Of a stretch of 11,081 nt of DNA, positions 6,294 to 11,081 are shown piece by piece (position 1 is the first letter of the stretch; each line of letters begins with the position of its first letter). Both the position numbers and the translations under genes were made by a program. The notes under the pieces were generated by a model. The model had not been told where the DNA came from. It made no database searches and saw only the letters and a program-made list of their open reading frames with translations. The DNA is from Syntrophorhabdus sp. (GTDB taxonomy: Bacteria; Desulfobacterota; BSN033; UBA1163). The stretch lies in assembly GCA_020724025.1 (NCBI GenBank), contig DYHU01000111.1:1-11081 (forward strand). Reading direction: 5' to 3'.

Positions 6294-7334
6294 ATGATGT
6301 TCACTTTAACCAGTAGGATGAAAGAGATTCTCAGGAATGTGATCGAAGACTACATCCTCACTGCTGAGCCGGTGAGTTCGATGAGCATTTCAAAAAAGTC
6401 AGATCTCCGTCTCAGCCCTGCAACCATTCGGGGTATCATGTCCGATCTGGAAGAGATGGGATTGCTCTTCCAGCCTCATACCTCAGCAGGCAGGGTTCCG
6501 ACGGAGAAAGGGTTTCGGTTCTATGTCGATTATATCCTCGACATCCACGAATTGAGCGGTGAGGAAAAGAGGGATATCCGTTCGAGGTATTCCATTTACC
6601 AATCCGAGGGGAAAGACCTCTTCCGGGAAACCTGCCGGATCCTTTCAGCCTCTTCTCACTGCCTTGGCCTCGTCTGGGCGCCCAGGTTGAGCGAGCTCGT
6701 CCTTCAACATATCGAATTTGTGAAACTGAGAAAATATTTGACGCTGGCCATCCTCGTGAGTACAACGGGAATTGTTCAGAATCGGATCGTCGAGATGGAC
6801 GAAGATCTTTCTCAATCCGACCTGGATCACCTTTCCGATCATCTCAACGGGCTCCTGTCAGGTCTCACCCTCCAGCGGGTGAGGGAGAAACTTTTCGACC
6901 AGATGAGGATGGAGAAGCACGCCTATGATCGTCTGTTCCAGCACGCGATCAAACTGGGAGGGAAAGCCTTCTCCTCATTTGATGAAACCGATGTCTTCAT
7001 CGAAGGGAGGACCAATATTCTTTCTGAGCCCGAGTTCGGGAATATTTCGATTATGGCCGACCTCTTCCGGGCCTTTGAGGAAAAGGCCACCATGGTCAAG
7101 CTCCTCGATAAGTGCATGGCGCCGAGAGGGGTCCGGATTTCCATCGGGTCGGAAAGCCAGGTGCAGGAGATGGAGACATGTAGTCTCGTCACTTCAACCT
7201 ACGGCTGTCAGGGAAGGACCTGGGGCGCCCTGGGTGTCATCGGACCCCGAAGGATGAATTACTCCAGAATTATCCCTCTGGTCGACTATTCGGCAAGGCT
7301 TCTAAGCGAGATTCTGGAAACCTATTATCATTAA
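6294..7334 (+). CDS. hrcA: Heat-inducible transcription repressor HrcA
   Basis: This 346-residue protein is the usual HrcA length. The family forms dimers that repress chaperone operons by binding CIRCE inverted repeats, and it depends on GroEL for folding. The N-terminal winged helix is clear: LTSRMKEILRNVIEDYI (5-21), then LSPATIRGIMSDLEEMGLL and QPHTSAGRVPTEKGFRFYVD. The C-terminal half has the family's ligand-sensing-like domain, with the conserved SLVTSTYG and GALGVIGPRRMNY segments near the end. The start is ATG 6294; an in-frame TGA at 6285 rules out anything earlier. AGAAGG abuts this ATG, so the adjacent ATG at 6297 is an equally plausible start. It is the first gene of hrcA-grpE-dnaK (14 bases to grpE). 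Since no CIRCE is visible upstream, its operator may lie elsewhere, for example at groESL. Confidence 0.96.
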   Translation: MMFTLTSRMKEILRNVIEDYILTAEPVSSMSISKKSDLRLSPATIRGIMSDLEEMGLLFQPHTSAGRVPTEKGFRFYVDYILDIHELSGEEKRDIRSRYSIYQSEGKDLFRETCRILSASSHCLGLVWAPRLSELVLQHIEFVKLRKYLTLAILVSTTGIVQNRIVEMDEDLSQSDLDHLSDHLNGLLSGLTLQRVREKLFDQMRMEKHAYDRLFQHAIKLGGKAFSSFDETDVFIEGRTNILSEPEFGNISIMADLFRAFEEKATMVKLLDKCMAPRGVRISIGSESQVQEMETCSLVTSTYGCQGRTWGALGVIGPRRMNYSRIIPLVDYSARLLSEILETYYH

Positions 7335-7348
7335 TCGGAGCGATTAAG

Positions 7349-7966
7349 ATGAGCGAATCAGGAAAGAAAGAGATACCGGTCATATTGGAAACAGATGGGG
7401 ATCAGTCATCAGGGGATCACCCGGAGCCAAAATCCCACAAAAATAAGAAAAAGAAGGACGATAAAGACCACGAGATCGAAGAACTGAAAAAGAGACTCGA
7501 GGAGAAGGAAAAGGAGGCAAGAGAGAACCTTGACCGCCTCTTGAGAACCGCCGCTGACCTCGAAAATTATAAAAAGCGGGCCGCCCGGGAAAAAGAAGAC
7601 TGGACTAAATTTTCAAATGAGGACCTGATCAGGACCATCCTGCCTTTTATCGACAATCTCGAAAGGGCGGTGGACCATGCCGATAAGGTAATGGATGCGG
7701 GCGTTCTGACCGAGGGAATCAAGTTGACCCTTCAACAGATCCTCCAGACCCTGAATCGGTTCGGTCTTGCTCCCTTTGAATCCGTTGGCAAACCCTTTGA
7801 TCCGGCTCGCCATGAGGCAATGCTGGTTGTGGAAACCGACCAGCACGAACCGGATCAGGTGGTCGAGGAATTTCAAAGGGGATACCTGTTGAACGAACGG
7901 CTCTTGAGACCTGCAACCGTTTCGGTATCGAAGTCTCCGTCGAAAGAGGTTCAGGTAACAGAATAA
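7349..7966 (+). CDS. grpE: Nucleotide exchange factor GrpE
   Basis: This 205-residue GrpE is the homodimeric cochaperone that releases ADP from DnaK and thereby resets its substrate-binding cycle. The first ~40 residues are polar and probably disordered ([15 protein letters not shown]). A long charged coiled coil follows (about 42-90), including [20 protein letters not shown]. The C-terminal beta domain has the conserved [20 protein letters not shown] stretch and [18 protein letters not shown]. Within the coil region, [12 protein letters not shown] is the classic GrpE signature. The ATG is preceded by GGAG at 7337-7340 with eight bases of spacing. It sits 14 bases after hrcA and just before dnaK, so coordinated synthesis with its partner is expected. 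Nothing is unusual in length or motifs. Confidence 0.97.
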   Translation: MSESGKKEIPVILETDGDQSSGDHPEPKSHKNKKKKDDKDHEIEELKKRLEEKEKEARENLDRLLRTAADLENYKKRAAREKEDWTKFSNEDLIRTILPFIDNLERAVDHADKVMDAGVLTEGIKLTLQQILQTLNRFGLAPFESVGKPFDPARHEAMLVVETDQHEPDQVVEEFQRGYLLNERLLRPATVSVSKSPSKEVQVTE

Positions 7967-7998
7967 TATTTTCACTAATTGAAGAAGGGAGAATGATC

Positions 7999-9918
7999 AT
8001 GGCTAAAACAATAGGAATCGATTTAGGAACAACCAACTCAGTCGTCGCCATTATGGAAGGAGGGGATCCGATCGTCATCGCCAACCCCGAAGGAACCCGG
8101 ACCACACCCTCTGTCGTTGCCTTTACCGATAAGGGCGAAAGGGTAGTCGGCCAGATTGCCAAGCGTCAGGCGATTACCAATTCGGAAAACACCATCTTCT
8201 CCATCAAGCGACTGATGGGAAGGAAGTATAGCGATGCCGAAGTTCAAAAGGATGTCAAAATCCTTCCTTATAAGATCGTCGAGAACAAGAACAGCGATGC
8301 CTGGGTCAGGGCGAGGGATAAAGAATATAGCCCGCCCGAGATCTCTGCCTTCATCCTTCAGAAGATGAAGGAGACGGCGGAAGCCTATCTCGGTGAGAAG
8401 GTGACCGATGCGGTGATCACCGTCCCGGCCTATTTTAACGACAGCCAGCGTCAGGCCACCAAGGATGCCGGAAGGATAGCAGGCCTCAATGTGGTCCGGA
8501 TCATTAATGAGCCCACAGCCGCATCTCTGGCTTATGGTTTGGACAAGAAGAAGGATGAGAAGATTGCGGTCTTCGACCTGGGCGGTGGAACTTTCGATAT
8601 CTCCATTCTCGATCTGGGCGACGGCGTCTTTGAAGTCAAATCGACCAACGGGAACACCCATCTCGGCGGCGATGACTTTGACCAGCGCCTCATCGACTAC
8701 CTGGCCGATGAATTCAGGAAGGACCAGGGGATCGATCTCCGGAAGGATCGAATGGCCCTTCAGAGATTGAAGGAGGCCGCGGAAAAGGCGAAAATCGAAC
8801 TCTCCAATATGATGGAGACGGATATCAATCTGCCCTTCATCACGGCAGACGCTTCAGGACCGAAGCATCTCAATATGAAGTTGACCCGGGCTAAACTGGA
8901 AAAGCTGACAGAGGATCTTATCGACAGCGTGGAAGGCCCTTGCCGGCAGGCCCTCGCCGATTCCGGGCTTTCACAAAGAGACATCGATGAAGTGATCCTC
9001 GTGGGCGGGATGACCCGGATGCCAAGGGTCCAGGATAAGGTGAGGCAGATCTTCGGAAAAGAACCCAATAAGAGCGTCAACCCGGATGAGGCGGTGGCCA
9101 TCGGCGCCGCTATTCAGGCCGGAGTCCTGCAGGGTGAGGTGAAGGATGTGCTTCTGCTTGATGTCACTCCGCTCTCCCTCGGGATCGAAACGCTCGGTGG
9201 CGTCTCCACCAAACTGATTGAGCGAAACACCACCATCCCGACCAAGAAGAGCCAGATCTTCTCAACGGCAAGCGATAATCAACCCGCGGTGACGATCCAT
9301 GTGCTCCAGGGTGAAAGGGAGATGGCCGCTGATAACAAAACCCTCGGTCAGTTTGAACTCGTGGGCATTCCCCTTGCTCCGAGGGGCCTCCCACAGATTG
9401 AGGTGACCTTTGACATCGATGCCAATGGGATTGTCCATGTCTCAGCAAAAGACCTGGGAACAGGAAAAGAACAGTCCATCAAGATCACCGCATCAAGCGG
9501 CCTCCACGAGGATGAGATTAAAAAGATGGTCAGGGATGCCGAAGCCCATGCGGCGGACGACAAGAAGAGAAGGGAACTCGCGGAGGCTCGAAACCATCTC
9601 GATACCCTCATCTACACGACAGAAAAATCCCTGAAGGAACACGGTGATAAGATCGATTCTGCCGACAAGCAGAATATCGAGGATGCCATTGCAAAGGCGA
9701 AAGAGGCGATGAAATTGAACGATCTTGGTGCCATCAAATCCGCTCAGGAAGAACTGACCCGTTCCTCCCATAAACTGGCAGAGGCGATGTATGCCAAGGC
9801 CTCTCAAAAGGGAGCGGCAGGAGCAGGTCCTGGAGCAGGGACGCAGGAAGGTCCCCGTCAAAAGACCCAGGAAGATGTGGTCGATGCCGACTACGAAGAC
9901 GTAAAGGACAAGAAGTAA
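7999..9918 (+). CDS. dnaK: Molecular chaperone DnaK (Hsp70)
   Basis: This 639-residue Hsp70 uses ATP-driven cycles to bind and release unfolded polypeptides with DnaJ and GrpE in the cytosol. The actin-like ATPase domain shows [15 protein letters not shown] (4-18), [41 protein letters not shown] and [10 protein letters not shown]. The interdomain linker [13 protein letters not shown] starts at D383, followed by the substrate-binding domain and helical lid. A Gly/Ala-rich stretch precedes the acidic tail [16 protein letters not shown] chose ATG 7999 (MAKTIG...) because AAGGGAG at 7985-7991 is then seven bases away and the N-terminus matches the family. The ATG at 7993 would add two residues and sits too close to the Shine-Dalgarno. 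It ends the operon: a strong terminator follows and dnaJ is not next to it. Confidence 0.98.
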   Translation: MAKTIGIDLGTTNSVVAIMEGGDPIVIANPEGTRTTPSVVAFTDKGERVVGQIAKRQAITNSENTIFSIKRLMGRKYSDAEVQKDVKILPYKIVENKNSDAWVRARDKEYSPPEISAFILQKMKETAEAYLGEKVTDAVITVPAYFNDSQRQATKDAGRIAGLNVVRIINEPTAASLAYGLDKKKDEKIAVFDLGGGTFDISILDLGDGVFEVKSTNGNTHLGGDDFDQRLIDYLADEFRKDQGIDLRKDRMALQRLKEAAEKAKIELSNMMETDINLPFITADASGPKHLNMKLTRAKLEKLTEDLIDSVEGPCRQALADSGLSQRDIDEVILVGGMTRMPRVQDKVRQIFGKEPNKSVNPDEAVAIGAAIQAGVLQGEVKDVLLLDVTPLSLGIETLGGVSTKLIERNTTIPTKKSQIFSTASDNQPAVTIHVLQGEREMAADNKTLGQFELVGIPLAPRGLPQIEVTFDIDANGIVHVSAKDLGTGKEQSIKITASSGLHEDEIKKMVRDAEAHAADDKKRRELAEARNHLDTLIYTTEKSLKEHGDKIDSADKQNIEDAIAKAKEAMKLNDLGAIKSAQEELTRSSHKLAEAMYAKASQKGAAGAGPGAGTQEGPRQKTQEDVVDADYEDVKDKK

Positions 9919-9939
9919 TTTACCATATGAATCCTATTG

Positions 9940-9973
9940 AAAAAAGGCGAGGGATTTTAACCTCGCCTTTTTT
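9940..9973 (+). terminator. Rho-independent terminator after dnaK
   Basis: The 7-bp GC stem GGCGAGG (9946-9952)/CCTCGCC (9961-9967) has an 8-base loop. It is flanked by six A (9940-9945) and six T (9968-9973), which extend the stem to 13 bp and could allow termination on both strands. It begins 22 bases after the dnaK stop and isolates the chaperone operon from ftsY. Confidence 0.93.
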
Positions 9974-9994
9974 GTTAAAACTCATCCTCTATGT

Positions 9995-10087
9995 GTCATT
10001 CCTGCGGAAGCAGGAATCCAGACTTGTTCTGGCAAAAGAGGGGAACCACAAAAAAGAATCTGGATTCCCGTTTTCACGGGAATGACA
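9995..10087. repeat. Paired hairpin (REP/dRS3-like) repeat, copy 2
   Basis: The 28-base arms (9995-10022 and 10060-10087) are identical, base for base, to those of copy 1 at 783-852, but the spacer is 37 bases here instead of 14 and unrelated in sequence. Hairpins ATTCCTGC-GGAA-GCAGGAAT and ATTCCCGT-TTTC-ACGGGAAT lie at 9998-10017 and 10064-10083. It occupies the gap between the dnaK terminator and ftsY. Confidence 0.88.
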
Positions 10088-10163
10088 GAATCGGTGGAGA
10101 AAACATGGGAATTTGATTTTATTCTCTATCGGTGTTACTTTTTAGACCGCCCAGGAGGCTTAT

Positions 10164-11081
10164 ATGTTTGGCTTTTTTGAAAAATTAAAGAAGGGGCTTT
10201 CCAAAACCCATCAGGGGTTTGTCGAAAAGATAGACCGCCTCTTTCTTGGAAAGAAGACGATCGATCCGGATCTTTTGGATGAACTGGAGGCGCTCCTCTT
10301 CGAAGCCGACTTAGGAGTTAAGACGACCACTCAACTGATGGAGGGCGTCCGGCAGGGCCTCAAAAGGGGCGACCTTCAGGATCCGGGGAGAGTAAAAGAG
10401 TTTATTAAACAGGAGATCTTTCGGACCCTTCATACGGGCGAAAAACCCCTCTCCATCGATTTCTCTAAAACCAAGCCCTTTGTTTTGATGGTGGTGGGGG
10501 TCAATGGCGCGGGCAAAACGACGACGATCGGAAAGATCGCCCATCAATATTCATCCCAAGGAAAGAAGGTTCTGATCGGTGCGGCCGACACCTTCAGGGC
10601 GGCAGCGGTCGAGCAACTGGAGATCTGGGCAAACCGGGCCGGAGCAGACTTCATCAAGCAATCCAAGGGATCCGATCCCTCGGCTGTGGCTTTCGACTCG
10701 ATCCATGCGGCAAGAGCCAGGAATACGGATTTGGTCTTCATCGATACAGCCGGAAGGCTCCATACCAAAGTCAATCTGATGGAAGAGCTAAAAAAGGTGA
10801 AAAGAATTATCGGGAGAGAATGCCCGGGCGCACCCCATGAAATCCTTCTCGTCCTTGACGCCACCACAGGTCAGAACGCCATCTCTCAGGCCAAACTCTT
10901 CAACGAAGCCATCGGCGTGACCGGAATTGCCCTTACAAAACTGGATGGAACAGCCAAGGGAGGGATTATTGTGGGAATTACAGAGGAACTAAAAATTCCA
11001 GTCCGATATATTGGCGTGGGCGAAGCAATTGACGATCTCAAGGAATTCAACGCCACCGAATTCGTCCAGGCCTTATTTTGA
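10164..11081 (+). CDS. ftsY: Signal recognition particle receptor FtsY
   Basis: This 305-residue SRP GTPase binds Ffh-ribosome complexes at the inner face of the cytoplasmic membrane and delivers nascent membrane proteins to SecYEG. It has a short amphipathic N-terminus (MFGFFEKLKKGLSKT), the N domain (about 20-95) and the G domain. Visible motifs are Walker A GVNGAGKT at 112-119, DTFRAAAVEQLEIW, DTAGRLHTK, TKLDGTAKGG and GVGEAIDDLKEFN just before the end. The long acidic A domain of enterobacterial FtsY is missing, so this is the compact NG form common outside that group. AGGAGG at 10153-10158 is five bases from the ATG. The stop codon is the last three bases of the window, so the gene is complete. 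It follows the dnaK terminator and a hairpin repeat, so it needs its own promoter; none is convincing. Confidence 0.97.
   Translation: MFGFFEKLKKGLSKTHQGFVEKIDRLFLGKKTIDPDLLDELEALLFEADLGVKTTTQLMEGVRQGLKRGDLQDPGRVKEFIKQEIFRTLHTGEKPLSIDFSKTKPFVLMVVGVNGAGKTTTIGKIAHQYSSQGKKVLIGAADTFRAAAVEQLEIWANRAGADFIKQSKGSDPSAVAFDSIHAARARNTDLVFIDTAGRLHTKVNLMEELKKVKRIIGRECPGAPHEILLVLDATTGQNAISQAKLFNEAIGVTGIALTKLDGTAKGGIIVGITEELKIPVRYIGVGEAIDDLKEFNATEFVQALF

Noticed and set aside
6278..6316. 12-codon open frame (MGLKKDDVHFNQ) overlapping the hrcA start, with AGGA upstream
   Set aside because: Could be a leader peptide, but it is very short, out of frame with hrcA, and has no support beyond a weak Shine-Dalgarno.
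783..10087. CRISPR repeats from the two identical 28-base arm pairs
   Set aside because: Copies are over 9 kb apart, arranged as inverted pairs, with no regular spacer array and no cas genes.
10113..10141. Possible ftsY promoter TTGATT with TACTTT 17 bases on
   Set aside because: The -10 matches only three of six bases and the region is AT-rich, so the match is not better than background.

Overview
The window reads as ordinary chromosomal core DNA from a Gram-negative, didermic bacterium. A stand-alone heptose-phosphate adenylyltransferase (LPS core), the order hrcA-grpE-dnaK, moderate GC and abundant short intergenic hairpin repeats together suggest a deltaproteobacterial (Desulfobacterota-type) lineage. 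That placement is an inference from style and gene content; no marker here proves it. All nine protein genes are recognisable housekeeping genes. I found no defence locus, no mobile-element protein, no tRNA or rRNA and no CRISPR array.

Layout. 1-665 (minus): a YggS/PROSC PLP-binding protein whose last few codons run off the left edge. 666-1087: a gene-poor gap holding a MITE-like inverted-repeat element with a paired hairpin repeat inside it, then a GC-rich palindrome and CCGCAATC-type repeats. 1088-1693 (minus): maf, whose 3' end has been overwritten by the same CCGCAATC-type repeat. 1694-1795: a divergent promoter region with a palindrome. 1796-4637 (plus): hldE/rfaE2 overlapping lon. 4638-4897: GC-rich hairpins. 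4898-5905: thiL from a TTG start. 5906-6293: a sigma70-type promoter and a long leader with nested inverted repeats. 6294-9918: hrcA, grpE and dnaK, closed by a strong terminator at 9940-9973. 9995-10087: second copy of the paired hairpin repeat. 10164-11081: ftsY, complete and ending on the last base.

Function. The plus-strand genes mostly concern protein quality control: Lon protease, the HrcA heat-shock repressor, the GrpE-DnaK chaperone pair and the SRP receptor FtsY. They are interspersed with cofactor (ThiL, YggS), nucleotide-sanitation (Maf) and LPS-precursor (HldE) functions. The main interest is intergenic: repeats that have shaped a gene end (maf) and a gene front (yggS), and the structured leader ahead of hrcA, which lacks a recognisable CIRCE operator. 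I do not see a new multi-gene system.
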